Assembly: GCF_002150505.1 (NCBI RefSeq) | Contig: NZ_MSSV01000020.1 | Location: 30,467 to 94,466, forward strand | Direction of reading: 5' to 3' | Source of the DNA: Algoriphagus ratkowskyi | GTDB taxonomy: Bacteria > Bacteroidota > Bacteroidia > Cytophagales > Cyclobacteriaceae | DNA length: 64,000 bases | Shown: positions 7,450 through 16,988 of the stretch, one piece after another | Layout of the letters: the number at the start of each line of letters is the position of its first letter | How positions within the stretch are numbered: position 1 is the stretch's first letter | Made by a program: the position numbers and the translations under genes | Notes under the pieces: model-generated | What the model saw: the letters and a program-made list of their open reading frames with translations, nothing else | What the model was told of the DNA's origin: nothing | Databases searched by the model: none

Positions 7450-10239
7450 ATGGCAACCAAACTCAGAAGGACATTATTTATAGGATTGGGGGGTACTGGA
7501 CTTCAAGCAGTTCTTCATACCAAAAAGAGATTGCAGGAAACTTATGGTGAGGTTCCACCTATGATGGGGTTCTTATCTATCGATACAGATTCCAATTCTA
7601 TAAACAAAACGCTTAAAACGAAAACAGGCGAAATTGTTAAACTTGATGCAAGCGAGTTTCATTCGATGACTGTTCAGAACCCAAAAGATATATATCAGCA
7701 ACAAACCGCCTTATTCTCTTGGATGCCAGAAGAAAATTTACCAGCAATGTCAACCATTCAATTTGGTGCTGGCCAGGTACGAACTACTGGTAGATTTGCA
7801 GCTTTTTGTCATTATTTGGATTTGCAAACACTTATCTCCAATAAGATTACAAAAATCGCAAATGTAGATAATGTAGGTGCAAAATATTCTTTAGCAAACG
7901 AAGTAGTCGAGATTCACATGGTGTTTTCCCTTGGCGGAGGTACTGGCAGTGGGACATTTATTGATGCGGCATATATTTTACGAGATGTTGTTAATAAGCA
8001 ATTTGTATTAAATACCAAGGTATTTGGATATGCTGTCCTACCCGATGTTTTTGCACAAATGGATCCAGGAGGGCCTTCTATGGCTAGAGTTCGACCAAAT
8101 GGCTTTGCTGCATTGAAGGAATTAGATTACTTGATGCACTTGAAAGCTAATTCTCCGCCTTTTGTAATTGATTATGGACAGGGGAATAGAATTTCAACCA
8201 ACCAGACACCGTTTGATTCTGTAATGCTAATTAATAATAGCAATCAGGCGGGTCACATTTATACTAAAATCGAAGACCTAGCAGAATTGATCAGTTTAGG
8301 ATTAACGATTGGAGGTAGTGAACTTGGAGAAAATGTCCAAAGTGTCATGGATAATGTTGTCACCATGGTAAATGGTGGAGTATTGGATGTGGAGAATAAA
8401 AAGGCTTGGGCAAGTGGAATGGGCATTTGTGAGATTTATTTTGATGGAAATAAATTGGGGAATATTTATGCTGAAAAAGTGATAAATCAATTGATTCATA
8501 ATATTAATAATGCTTGTAGTGATAATAATAATATTGCTAATACTTGGATAGATTCGCCTGAGGTAATGATCAGAGAGAATAATGGACAGGATAATGTGAT
8601 AGATCGATTATTAGATGCTGCGCCAAATGTTGCGTTCTTTGATATCAATGATGCGAAAAATGCAAAGCCTGAGCTAGATCAATATTTGGAAAGTGTGAAG
8701 CCAAATCTTGATTCTATTCAAGATAATGTAATTGAATTCGTGTCGGAAGTAGATGTGCAGTTGGCAAAGCTTATAAAAACAGAGCTTAATAAATTATGCG
8801 GAGTAGGTAATAGCATAGAAATACTAAAAGAAATTAGTAACCAAATTAAGATATTTAAAGCTGAGATGACTGAAGAAATTTCTCAATTTTCAGTTAAAAT
8901 CGATAATTTAAATCCTCAATTACAATCGGCCGTAAATTCTTTAAATGATGCGAATAGTTTATTTTTCAATAAGAGAAATGCAGTCTCTAATGCCAAAGAA
9001 GATCTAGTTGGATTGGTTAATGAAATGGCTAAATCTAACCGAGAAAAGGTGCGAAGAGAATATGCCAACAGATTTTTCAACTCATTGCAAACGAAAGTTG
9101 AAGCTTATCTTGAAAAGGCGAATAGTCTTAAGGTTACGTTGAAAAGTATTTCTGAGAAAGCTAGTAATCAAGTTAATTTTCTACAGAACAATGTAAATGA
9201 AGATCATAAAACATTTGTTATTGAACTACAAGGTCATTATGCAAATCAAATTTCGATAACCGATCAAGATATAGCAGTTAATCAGTTTGTAAAAACTCTT
9301 GATGGAAACCAATTATTTGATTTCATGGAGATGAATGAAGTTCTTATCCGTGAAAAAATGTGGAATTATGCTAGAAATCTCGAAGGTGCACTTGGGTGGA
9401 GGAATAAGAATATTGAGGAAGTAATAGAAGATTTACCTGAAGAGAAAATTGAAGCGATTATTCAACAAGCGATATTGAGATCCACACCCCTGTTTGGATA
9501 TAATTACAGAGGACTAGTAATAGGAAAACAACTTCATCATTCCTTCTTTGTTGGATTGCCACAAAGTGGGAATAATAGTCGATTTGAAAGAGATAAGTAT
9601 TTTAAATCTTTCGTTTCTGGGACTACGAATGTTGACTTTACAACTACTGGAATAAAAGATAAGATTATCATCTATCGGCAAATTGTCTCAGTACCAGGTT
9701 ATTCTTTAGCAGGAGTTGAGGGATATGAAAATGTGTATAAGAATATGAGTTCTCATCATAATTTTCATGTAGATAAAACTTGGGAACAAAGAATGGCTAG
9801 AGAGAATTTTAGTATTCATCCAGATAGAGGACAGGATAATTCTATAGAGTTATGGGTGAAAGGCATAATCTTCGGTTTTATAAAGAATGAGGGTGATAAA
9901 TACTATATTAAATCACAAAGTAATGGTGATCCGTTAGAAAATTTTTGGCATCAATTATCGCAAACCTCTTATAGAGATGACGCCTTTGATGTTTTCAAAA
10001 ATAGTATTGGCGTATTTGAAGGAGAATTGAAGCAGAGTATTCAAAAGCTAAGGAATGAATTAGGTGATACAAAAATAAATGACAAGATTCAAAATGTCTC
10101 TTCGGAAAATTATGTGAATGATTATTCTCAAGTTAATATAAGTATACGAGAGCTTAAGGATGATACTAGGACTTATCAAGGAGTTCTTGATTTATTATCG
10201 AAAGAGGTTCGATTTGTAGAAACTGAACTAAAAAAATGA
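7450..10239 (+). CDS. Tubulin/FtsZ-like GTPase (Tubulin_2, FtsZl-1-like)
   Basis: The 929-aa protein is cytoplasmic. It opens with RTLFIGLGGTGLQAV, a Rossmann-type loop, and at residues 162-169 carries GGGTGSGT. This is the tubulin/FtsZ signature loop that holds the GTP phosphates. The first 420 residues match the predicted Tubulin_2/FtsZl-1 type, a family described by Makarova and Koonin as implicated in membrane remodelling and linked to vWA proteins. Residues about 450-620 are coiled coil, and the C-terminal 300 residues are unrecognised. No clear T7 catalytic loop (NxDxxD) was found, so whether subunits complete each other's GTPase site is open. The stop overlaps the next start by 4 bp (ATGA). 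Confidence 0.85.
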   Translation: MATKLRRTLFIGLGGTGLQAVLHTKKRLQETYGEVPPMMGFLSIDTDSNSINKTLKTKTGEIVKLDASEFHSMTVQNPKDIYQQQTALFSWMPEENLPAMSTIQFGAGQVRTTGRFAAFCHYLDLQTLISNKITKIANVDNVGAKYSLANEVVEIHMVFSLGGGTGSGTFIDAAYILRDVVNKQFVLNTKVFGYAVLPDVFAQMDPGGPSMARVRPNGFAALKELDYLMHLKANSPPFVIDYGQGNRISTNQTPFDSVMLINNSNQAGHIYTKIEDLAELISLGLTIGGSELGENVQSVMDNVVTMVNGGVLDVENKKAWASGMGICEIYFDGNKLGNIYAEKVINQLIHNINNACSDNNNIANTWIDSPEVMIRENNGQDNVIDRLLDAAPNVAFFDINDAKNAKPELDQYLESVKPNLDSIQDNVIEFVSEVDVQLAKLIKTELNKLCGVGNSIEILKEISNQIKIFKAEMTEEISQFSVKIDNLNPQLQSAVNSLNDANSLFFNKRNAVSNAKEDLVGLVNEMAKSNREKVRREYANRFFNSLQTKVEAYLEKANSLKVTLKSISEKASNQVNFLQNNVNEDHKTFVIELQGHYANQISITDQDIAVNQFVKTLDGNQLFDFMEMNEVLIREKMWNYARNLEGALGWRNKNIEEVIEDLPEEKIEAIIQQAILRSTPLFGYNYRGLVIGKQLHHSFFVGLPQSGNNSRFERDKYFKSFVSGTTNVDFTTTGIKDKIIIYRQIVSVPGYSLAGVEGYENVYKNMSSHHNFHVDKTWEQRMARENFSIHPDRGQDNSIELWVKGIIFGFIKNEGDKYYIKSQSNGDPLENFWHQLSQTSYRDDAFDVFKNSIGVFEGELKQSIQKLRNELGDTKINDKIQNVSSENYVNDYSQVNISIRELKDDTRTYQGVLDLLSKEVRFVETELKK

Positions 10240-13200
10240 GAGTCCCCTTATTAAATCTTTTTATTAGTAAAGAATTAGTAACACTTTTTAAGAGTGTTGA
10301 TTCGTATTTTATAAGCAGGGTGTCTCAGAGTTTTTATTTTGAGAATAAGATATTTGTAAAAAGTGGAGAGGATTTTCATTTTGGTAATAGTAATACACAA
10401 GATGGAATTTCAAAGGATGAGTTCTATGAGAAATTCATGGAATTTTATGCGTCTAAGGTTAATATAGATTCAAATGTCAACTTTCTACATATAAATGTCT
10501 TTTTGAGCCTTGTAGATAGGGAAGCATCCAAAAGTCTGAAGGTTCTTCTCGATTGCATTTCTGATTTTAGGGAAACATATCATTTAGATGTAAGACTTTT
10601 AGTTTATTCACTTGGTGAGAATTTTAATTCTATTCGGAATACTGATCGAGTTTCGATTGAAGAGCAGTTAAAGATTCAAAGCCTTAACAGTGAAAAGATA
10701 ATTAGTCTAAAAGAAAATACTAGTTTTATTTCAGTTTTCATAGAAAATAAGAATTTATCAGGGTTAAATATTGAGTTTTCTAGTGATGATTTAGTGCGGT
10801 TGGTCTATGAAACTTCATGTAGACTAGCCTATAATTATTCAGACATAGTTAATTTATTGTCGACTGAGAAAATTTTTAGTTTTGGTTGCTCTTCCTATTA
10901 TTACGAAGTAGAAGAATTACGTGAGCACCTAGAAAAACTTGCCTGTTTATATGTTTTTGAAAGCGCCGGCGTTCAGACAGATGAGAAAGCTGATAATGTA
11001 AAGGTTGGTAGAATTGTTGAGCAGATTTGCACTGAAAATGCAGATTTATACCCCGCATTTCTATCATGGGCAAAAAGTAATAACTTAGATGCTACCCAAA
11101 ATCAAACTACAAATGTTTCCAAATTTATAAAGTATAAGAAATCTATCTTATTAGAGTTTTTAAAGACGCCCCAGCTTTCTATTATTGAAAAGAAGGCAAT
11201 CTTCATTCAATTGTTAGGGGAAGATAATGAATCGATTGTTGGTTATAATTTTGACAATTACGAGCGATTCACTATTCTAGATATTGAATATCTGACAGCG
11301 AAATTTTTTATAAATGAACTGAATGAGCCTATTTCTATTGAAGAAATAAAAGTAGTAAGACAAGAGATTCAGAATAATAAGAGTTACAAAGCACAAAAGG
11401 AAAGTGAGTTAAAAGAATTAGTAAGGCATATTTCCAAAAACTCCACCTCTCTAGATAATCAATTTGGATTGAAAAAAATTATATTTAAGAGCAAGAAATT
11501 TGGTTTGTCATCAAAGGCGGTTCCATTGATTGATGATTCTTTATTTTTGGAGTTTGGGGCTAGAGATGGGATTTCAATTAGGAATAATCTTGATTTCAGT
11601 TCCTATATCGATGATTTTTCTGAGGATTCGATTTCCTCAAATGAGGTAATCTGTTTCGGCTATTTATACAGCTATTACCTTAAAAGAATAGGTGATAGCC
11701 AAAAATTGAGTTTACCATATTTGCATTTTCATCTCGAAAGTCAATATGGTAGAAAGGAAGAATATTCCCTTATAGAAATCATTAATGTCTTAATAACAGC
11801 TGGTTTTTCAAAATCTCAATATTATTTAGATGTTGAGGAAGATCCTTCTGCTGAGGCAACTGAAGATGCTCTGAGTAGAAAATTGGATAATATCAAGGTT
11901 CTCAAGCCCGAGCAACATTTATTTTTGAATGCTTTAAATCAAGGGCATCCTATTTATTCTAAAATTCGTGTTTTCGATAGTTTTAGCTCACACTTTGAAC
12001 ATTCTCACGGTGTTGTTCAGTTTCCTTCTCAAAGTGATATTGAATCTAGTAATGAACATTTTCATCCAATTATACTATGTGGTTATACCAAATATGATGA
12101 GAAGTATATCTATATAGCAAAAAGTCCTTGGGGTAAAGAGTTTGGGTCTAAGGGTTTCATTTTTTTAAGCGAAGATTATTTGTTTTCTGGATCTTTCTTA
12201 GATGAATCATTCATTATTGGTAATATAATAGGGATGGATACAAGCCTGAAACATTCCGTGGATTTTGAATCTCTGAGTTTCAATTTGCAGGATGATACTT
12301 CTATGGCAAGTCTTGTGACAAGTGCCATAAACTTTTCTCAATTTCAAATTTTAAAGCTTGAAATTGTCTACCGTGTAAAGATGGATAAGTATTCGCAAGA
12401 AATACAACGGCTTCTAATTCCAGCTAATAGGTATAGTATTACTCAACAAATAGCCCGGAAATTGTCTGATAAAATTTCTCATTTAGAAAATCAACTATCA
12501 TCAGTAAAAAAGGAATACGAGGATGCTAAGTTAAGGAATCAGGAAAGGTTAAGAAAAAAATCGCTATATACTTGGTTGGCTGTTGGTTTAGGTGTTTTGG
12601 CACTAATTTTTGTTACTCTTTTTATAGTAATGGCCTTCACATTCATTCCTGGTATAGTGTCTGGTGTTTCAGCTTTAATTTTCTTGTATTATCTGATTAA
12701 TTTGGATCCTGCTGAAGAGCTCCAAGAGTTACTCAATAGAATCAGAACCATTGAAGAAGAGGTAGCTTCTTTAAGAATTAAATTAGCAGATATATTTATT
12801 GAGGGTGAGTTAAGGGGATATTTGCTGGATGGTTTCCACACTCTTAAATCAAATTTGAAAGATAAATTCCACCTATTATCAGATTTAATTGACCATATTG
12901 ATCAGGATTTTTTAGATCTGAAACTTTATGAAGATAAGATTTTGAACCAGAGCGGCCCATATCAATCATTAATTGATTTCAGTTTTCTGAGAAACTCAAT
13001 TTCTCCTAGAATTGCCGATTCTTATACTAATGTTAAGCTATTCGATTTATTAGATTTGCATTTGGTTGAAAGTGTCCTTGAAGCTAGAAGTAATATGGTT
13101 GCGAATATTGTTAAGAAAAATGAATCTGATTTTCAGAATATATTATCTGGATTTAAATTGAATGAATATTTATTTGGAACTAAAAACTACACTCATTTGC

Positions 13201-13514
13201 CTAATCCTAAATCTCTTGATTTCTATGCAAATCGATTACAAAGGTATTCTAAACCTTTTATCTTTATGAATAGCTCAGTAGGCTCTAACAATAATTTGGT
13301 ATCTAGATTGTGCTTCCTTCCTCAAAAGGTTGATAATGATAATGATTTAAATCGAGATATAAGGAATCATTTTGATTTCCCACCTCTCTTCATGGAATTT
13401 GGAAATAATTTTCAATCAATAGCTCATTTTCAACTTATAGAAATACCATTATTGTCAAATCTTGTTATAGCTTCTCAAACCAAAAGACTATTTGGTGACG
13501 ACATAAGTATATAA
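10236..13514 (+). CDS. Large membrane protein with papain-like (C1-family) domain
   Basis: The 1092-aa protein has no signal peptide. Residues about 440-660 follow the layout of C1-family peptidases. A Cys-helix (EVICFGYLYSYY, C473) comes first, then LSLPYLHFHLESQ, and an ITAGF helix end. HPIILCGY follows with H610, and YIYIAKSPWG ends the domain in place of the KNSWG signature, so the usual Asn is S630. The oxyanion Gln is not seen. Cys and His are kept, so it may be active, altered or only a binding fold. A coiled coil precedes two membrane helices at about 777-825, and another coiled coil and a soluble C-terminus follow. The gene overlaps the tubulin-like gene by 4 bp, so the proteins are made together. 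Confidence 0.75.
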   Translation: MRVPLLNLFISKELVTLFKSVDSYFISRVSQSFYFENKIFVKSGEDFHFGNSNTQDGISKDEFYEKFMEFYASKVNIDSNVNFLHINVFLSLVDREASKSLKVLLDCISDFRETYHLDVRLLVYSLGENFNSIRNTDRVSIEEQLKIQSLNSEKIISLKENTSFISVFIENKNLSGLNIEFSSDDLVRLVYETSCRLAYNYSDIVNLLSTEKIFSFGCSSYYYEVEELREHLEKLACLYVFESAGVQTDEKADNVKVGRIVEQICTENADLYPAFLSWAKSNNLDATQNQTTNVSKFIKYKKSILLEFLKTPQLSIIEKKAIFIQLLGEDNESIVGYNFDNYERFTILDIEYLTAKFFINELNEPISIEEIKVVRQEIQNNKSYKAQKESELKELVRHISKNSTSLDNQFGLKKIIFKSKKFGLSSKAVPLIDDSLFLEFGARDGISIRNNLDFSSYIDDFSEDSISSNEVICFGYLYSYYLKRIGDSQKLSLPYLHFHLESQYGRKEEYSLIEIINVLITAGFSKSQYYLDVEEDPSAEATEDALSRKLDNIKVLKPEQHLFLNALNQGHPIYSKIRVFDSFSSHFEHSHGVVQFPSQSDIESSNEHFHPIILCGYTKYDEKYIYIAKSPWGKEFGSKGFIFLSEDYLFSGSFLDESFIIGNIIGMDTSLKHSVDFESLSFNLQDDTSMASLVTSAINFSQFQILKLEIVYRVKMDKYSQEIQRLLIPANRYSITQQIARKLSDKISHLENQLSSVKKEYEDAKLRNQERLRKKSLYTWLAVGLGVLALIFVTLFIVMAFTFIPGIVSGVSALIFLYYLINLDPAEELQELLNRIRTIEEEVASLRIKLADIFIEGELRGYLLDGFHTLKSNLKDKFHLLSDLIDHIDQDFLDLKLYEDKILNQSGPYQSLIDFSFLRNSISPRIADSYTNVKLFDLLDLHLVESVLEARSNMVANIVKKNESDFQNILSGFKLNEYLFGTKNYTHLPNPKSLDFYANRLQRYSKPFIFMNSSVGSNNNLVSRLCFLPQKVDNDNDLNRDIRNHFDFPPLFMEFGNNFQSIAHFQLIEIPLLSNLVIASQTKRLFGDDISI

Positions 13515-13537
13515 ATAAGTTTAATTTGTCTCTATAA

Positions 13538-13744
13538 GTGATTCTTCATTTTTATGAAGGTATACTTAACTATATGAAATTAGAGGATGGCGTATTTGTA
13601 AATGCTGAACTTGTAAAAAATGGATATGCTATGATCATGACGGTTCCACCAAATGTAATACAAGCTGAATTATTCTTGGAGCTTCAAATTGAATCAAGAG
13701 AAAACCAAAGAGGTCTATGGAAAGAATTTAAAAAATCTCTTTAG
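13538..13744 (+). pseudogene. Thermonuclease (SNase-like) C-terminal remnant
   Basis: The 68-residue reading frame from a GTG at 13538 matches only the C-terminal third of a staphylococcal-nuclease-like protein: LEDGVFVNAELVKNGYAMIMTVPPN, then AELFLELQIESRENQRGLW. The first about 100 residues, including most catalytic residues, are missing. The fragment sits 24 bp after the tubulin-like operon, so it appears to be a leftover of a gene truncated when flanking DNA changed. Expression of a functional nuclease is not expected. Confidence 0.75.
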
Positions 13745-13994
13745 CTATCCTCCTTTTCCTTTTAGACATGCCTTATGGTTTTTTCAATTTGTCAGATTTG
13801 TAGCTATGGTAGGATTTGGGTTTTTGGCTGTTCAGGCTAAAAACGAAAACAACGAACAAGCTTTCTGGATTTATGTAGTCTTTGCCCTGCTATTTCAGCC
13901 TTTTTTCAAAATAGCGCTTGGAAAAGAAGTTTGGAATATAGTGGACGTGATAGTTGGAGTAGGATTGTTAGTTAGTCTAAAAAAAAATGAATAG
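13689..13994 (+). CDS. Small membrane protein, DUF6804-like
   Basis: The frame opens at a TTG inside the thermonuclease remnant and gives 101 residues. The first about 20 (MNQEKTKEVYGKNLK) are only an out-of-frame reading of the remnant. Genuine sequence starts near FPFRHALWFFQFVRF. Three hydrophobic segments follow: FVAMVGFGFLAVQ, AFWIYVVFALLFQPFF and IVDVIVGVGLLVSL. The end GKEVWNIVDVIV resembles small DUF6804 membrane proteins. The true start is unclear, and the gene may itself have lost its upstream part at the same junction. Function is unknown. Confidence 0.45.
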   Translation: MNQEKTKEVYGKNLKNLFSYPPFPFRHALWFFQFVRFVAMVGFGFLAVQAKNENNEQAFWIYVVFALLFQPFFKIALGKEVWNIVDVIVGVGLLVSLKKNE

Positions 13995-14173
13995 AAGATT
14001 GTAAGGCGGATCTTTCTTGATCAGTCTTCTTTAATATTTATTCACCCGAACAAGTAAATATTTCCTTTGCTAATTTGATTTAATTTTGGTACTACCACGA
14101 ATTTAATGGAAACGTTACTTGATTATTTGATGGTAAGAATCTCTGGAGGAAAGTATCCGGAAGGGTGAGCCTT

Positions 14174-14287
14174 GCGTGATTTTCGGTTTTGGGCTGCTTT
14201 GCTCGCCGTTAAGAAAATGGCTTAGCTCCCGAGGTACGAGGGAGATCCAGTCATTTTTAGGTGGGCAAGGCAGAACAAAATTCCGCT
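14174..14287. repeat. Long imperfect inverted repeat
   Basis: The left half (CTGCTTTGCTCGCC, AAAATGGCT, CTCCC) is complementary, with a few mismatches, to the right half (GGGAG, AGTCATTTT, GGTGGGCAAGGCAG). The apex loop is GAGGTACGAG at 14231-14240. The core stem is 14194-14273, and pairing extends outward to about 14174/14287. It resembles a non-coding repeat or MITE-like unit rather than a gene. Copy number elsewhere cannot be seen from here. Confidence 0.5.
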
Positions 14288-14359
14288 ATCTCCTCATCTC
14301 AAATCAATGACAAAAGCTTCCAGCGGAAAGATAAGACCGAGGCTCAGGGTTTTTTGGTT

Positions 14360-14380
14360 ACTTTTTGGCCGCCAAAAAGT
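14360..14380. repeat. Palindrome ACTTTTTGGC-c-GCCAAAAAGT
   Basis: Perfect 10-bp arms are separated by one base. The sequence lies about 70 bp beyond the long inverted repeat and may be part of the same repeated element. Confidence 0.6.
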
Positions 14381-14542
14381 GACAAGGATAAATAGATAGA
14401 AAATGGATTGAAGTGCTCAGAACGTTGAATCTTCGCCGTATTAATGAAACTTTAGTAAAATAGATATCCTACATTATTCTGCATAAGATAAGTAAAATGC
14501 TAAACTTGCTATTTCATTAAATTCAGGGTAGAGCCTTAATTT

Positions 14543-15478
14543 TTATTTGAACTTAAACCTCCCAAATACAGGCAAGTGATCAGAAATTCCGCGTGCTGCT
14601 TCAAGATTTTCACACGTTCCTACGAAATCAAGAGCGCCAGATTGAGCTAGTTGAGCGCTGTTGGTTGAATAGTAGATGTTATCAATGGAATGATTCAGAT
14701 AATTATGTTCTACACATTTGGTTTTTAATGTAGTTGCTGTTCCTTTCAGAGCCGAATTATAGCCTAGCCTGTATAGATTGTCCCAAACTTGATGATTCTC
14801 ATCTATGTTGAAATCACCAACAATAAAAACTCTATCTGTTTTTAGTCTTTCTGGGTAGTTTTTGAAATGAATGATTTCCTCTTCAGGCTGCTGGTTGAAT
14901 CTACGAGAGTGGAAATTGATCACATAAAACGGCTCCTTACCCTTCGTCAATTGAAATTTGCCTATAAAGGGCTCTCTGTCGCAAACTTCTTCTAATTCAG
15001 AATCTAAGTAGGCACTTGTGAGCAATTTTACTTTTGAAGTTTTCCAGAGAAAAGCATAGCGCTCACTTATGTATGGAGAAGGGCTATTTGTCGGATCACT
15101 TATTCTATAGTCCCATTGAGCGCCCATTCTATTTAACTCATCCACAATTTTTGCGACAGCTTGAGCTCCTGCAGGATCTTTAGCCACTACTTCCTGTATC
15201 GCCACAAGGTCAATATGTCGAATGATCTGAGCTATTTTAGTTATTTCTTCTGCATCTTTTGTCCTACCTAAGTCTTGAATATTCCAAGTTGCTATTGTTA
15301 ATTCCTCAGACATTGAATCATCGTATTCAACGTTTCTAGTAATTAGCTCTTTATGAACAGTAACTATAGCGGAGCTAAGCTGATTGACTTGAGTTTCAGT
15401 TTTGTCACTGGTTGAAGTACATGAGCTTATTGCTAAAAAAATAGTAATCAGTAATACTCTAAGAAAATTGTGCTTCAT
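14543..15478 (-). CDS. Endonuclease/exonuclease/phosphatase (DNase I fold) lipoprotein
   Basis: The 311-aa protein starts MKHNFLRVLLITIFLAISSC, a lipoprotein signal peptide ending in ISSC. The mature part carries the DNase-I-like phosphohydrolase motifs in order: ATWNIQ (Asn), AIQEV (metal-binding Glu), INFHSRR (His), VGDFNID (Asp/Asn) and ISDHLPV (final Asp-His). All catalytic positions are present, so it should cleave a phosphodiester or phosphate ester in the periplasm or at the cell surface. Nucleic acid scavenging is possible, but inositol-phosphate or lipid-type substrates are also known for the fold. The gene precedes a secreted metallophosphoesterase in the same direction, separated by about 130 bp downstream. 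Confidence 0.85.
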   Translation of the reverse strand: MKHNFLRVLLITIFLAISSCTSTSDKTETQVNQLSSAIVTVHKELITRNVEYDDSMSEELTIATWNIQDLGRTKDAEEITKIAQIIRHIDLVAIQEVVAKDPAGAQAVAKIVDELNRMGAQWDYRISDPTNSPSPYISERYAFLWKTSKVKLLTSAYLDSELEEVCDREPFIGKFQLTKGKEPFYVINFHSRRFNQQPEEEIIHFKNYPERLKTDRVFIVGDFNIDENHQVWDNLYRLGYNSALKGTATTLKTKCVEHNYLNHSIDNIYYSTNSAQLAQSGALDFVGTCENLEAARGISDHLPVFGRFKFK

Positions 15479-15607
15479 TTCTGTCCTAAATGTTTTTATA
15501 AAAGTAGAGATCTTGTATTAATCGTTCATACACCTTTACTTTTTGCTAATGCAAATATCCTTTTCAGAGGACTTTTAGCTTTTACCTCTTCGGAAACTTG
15601 GCTGTAA

Positions 15608-16711
15608 TCAGTCGATCTCAAAACTGAATTGGTCGTAGTCCGCTGTCCTCCAAGCATGTTCCTGCGTAGTAGGGGAAATAGCGAAAAAGGGTGAAAAGGT
15701 CTTCACCTTTACTGTCTTATTATCAGGCATAAATTCTAAAATCCGAAGCCAGCCATCTCCACCATTGCCCATCCATCCTCCGCCTAATGCCTGCGCATTG
15801 AAGACCATTTGCTGTACTTTTTTATCAGCAGAATTTATGTCAGTACGGAAACCAACATGAGCCCTGAAATCATCGGGAGCACCGATATGCCCAGAGAAAA
15901 CTAGTTGAATATTAGTGGATGGTTTCACCAGTTTGTCAAATATTGCTTGTCCATAATTCCCATTTTCAATCGGGTAATTTTCTTTTACTATATGCTCATT
16001 TTTCGCATTGAGATAGGAATGTGTAAGTAGCACCACGGTGTGATCCTTGTATTTTGGCAGATCTGCTACACTTTTCACCCAAGCGATCACTGTATCTCTT
16101 GGCGCAAATTCCATGGAGATAAATAGCATCTTTCTGCCTTGAGGCGAGGTGAATTCGAAAGCAGCGTTTTCTAGCGTAGGAGTTCCCTCAGCATTCAATG
16201 CCACTTCGCGCAAAAGTTTCTGGTTTTGGAGGTTCTTATCCACTGGGAAATACGCATTGAAGTTCGTTTTTCGAGTTTCAATATTCTTCAATCCATAATC
16301 ATGGTTTCCAGCAACGGTGATATAGGGAACCCTTCCGTCTAGTTGGGAAAAAGAATTGGATACCGACTCCCACTGTTGTTTACTTGTTTGGTTAGCAGCT
16401 TTACCATCAGGATTGATCATCTCATTTTGCTCCACCAAATCACCCGTACAGATCACCATTTTGATATTGAGGTGATCAATGTTTTCACTAATCCAGGTGG
16501 TCATCAGTTCAAAGATGGGTTGGTTCCTCCCGAACTTGACATAGGTCTGCGGGTCGGGAAGCATGATCATCGTCCAAGAATCCGGAGAGCTTAATTGAGG
16601 CGCTTGATACTTTTCTTGCGCTGAAACCGTCGTGCTCCATAGGAAAAGTAATAGAGCCAAAATCTTCAGCGAACTAGCTGTTATTGCTTGATAGTTTTTG
16701 TTCTTTTTCAT
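15608..16711 (-). CDS. Secreted metallophosphoesterase (calcineurin-like)
   Basis: The 367-aa protein carries a signal peptide (residues about 1-31, ending VSAQ). The calcineurin-like dinuclear-metal motifs are seen in order: LPDPQ (Asp, in place of the usual DxH), CTGDLVEQ (GDxxxxx), VAGNHDYG (GNHD), LLTHSY (His) and FSGHIGA (GHxxx). The first motif is DPQ rather than DxH, a known variant of this family in exported proteins. It should act outside the cytoplasm on a phosphoester, with substrate unknown. It is transcribed in the same direction as the DNase-I-fold lipoprotein, so a shared role in phosphate scavenging is plausible. Confidence 0.85.
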   Translation of the reverse strand: MKKNKNYQAITASSLKILALLLFLWSTTVSAQEKYQAPQLSSPDSWTMIMLPDPQTYVKFGRNQPIFELMTTWISENIDHLNIKMVICTGDLVEQNEMINPDGKAANQTSKQQWESVSNSFSQLDGRVPYITVAGNHDYGLKNIETRKTNFNAYFPVDKNLQNQKLLREVALNAEGTPTLENAAFEFTSPQGRKMLFISMEFAPRDTVIAWVKSVADLPKYKDHTVVLLTHSYLNAKNEHIVKENYPIENGNYGQAIFDKLVKPSTNIQLVFSGHIGAPDDFRAHVGFRTDINSADKKVQQMVFNAQALGGGWMGNGGDGWLRILEFMPDNKTVKVKTFSPFFAISPTTQEHAWRTADYDQFSFEID

Positions 16712-16988
16712 GTCATGGGAAAGTTGAGATGAATTGTCGGTTGAAGTTTCTAGTTTAGTTTGTTGTCGTGTAAATACTCAAAGTTCATTTGATCAAGTTA
16801 GCGACTAGCTTGCTTGATTATCTATAGAATTACAAATGCTTTAAGCTTCAGGAGTCTTTCTCAGTAGTGATAGGTTCTTGAAATTGGTTTTTACCATCTA
16901 TGTTCATTATCCCTGAGCACCTTTACAATAATAGCATAAAATGAATGGAGAGATGATGTTGAAGTTGTTTGAGTAGCTAGTGTTCGTA

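Larger units (their letters stand above)
13995..14542. other. Intergenic region with structured repeat
   Basis: This 548-bp gap contains the long imperfect inverted repeat at 14174-14287 and the compact palindrome at 14360-14380, both listed separately. The rest is AT-rich and holds no credible gene. Confidence 0.5.
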
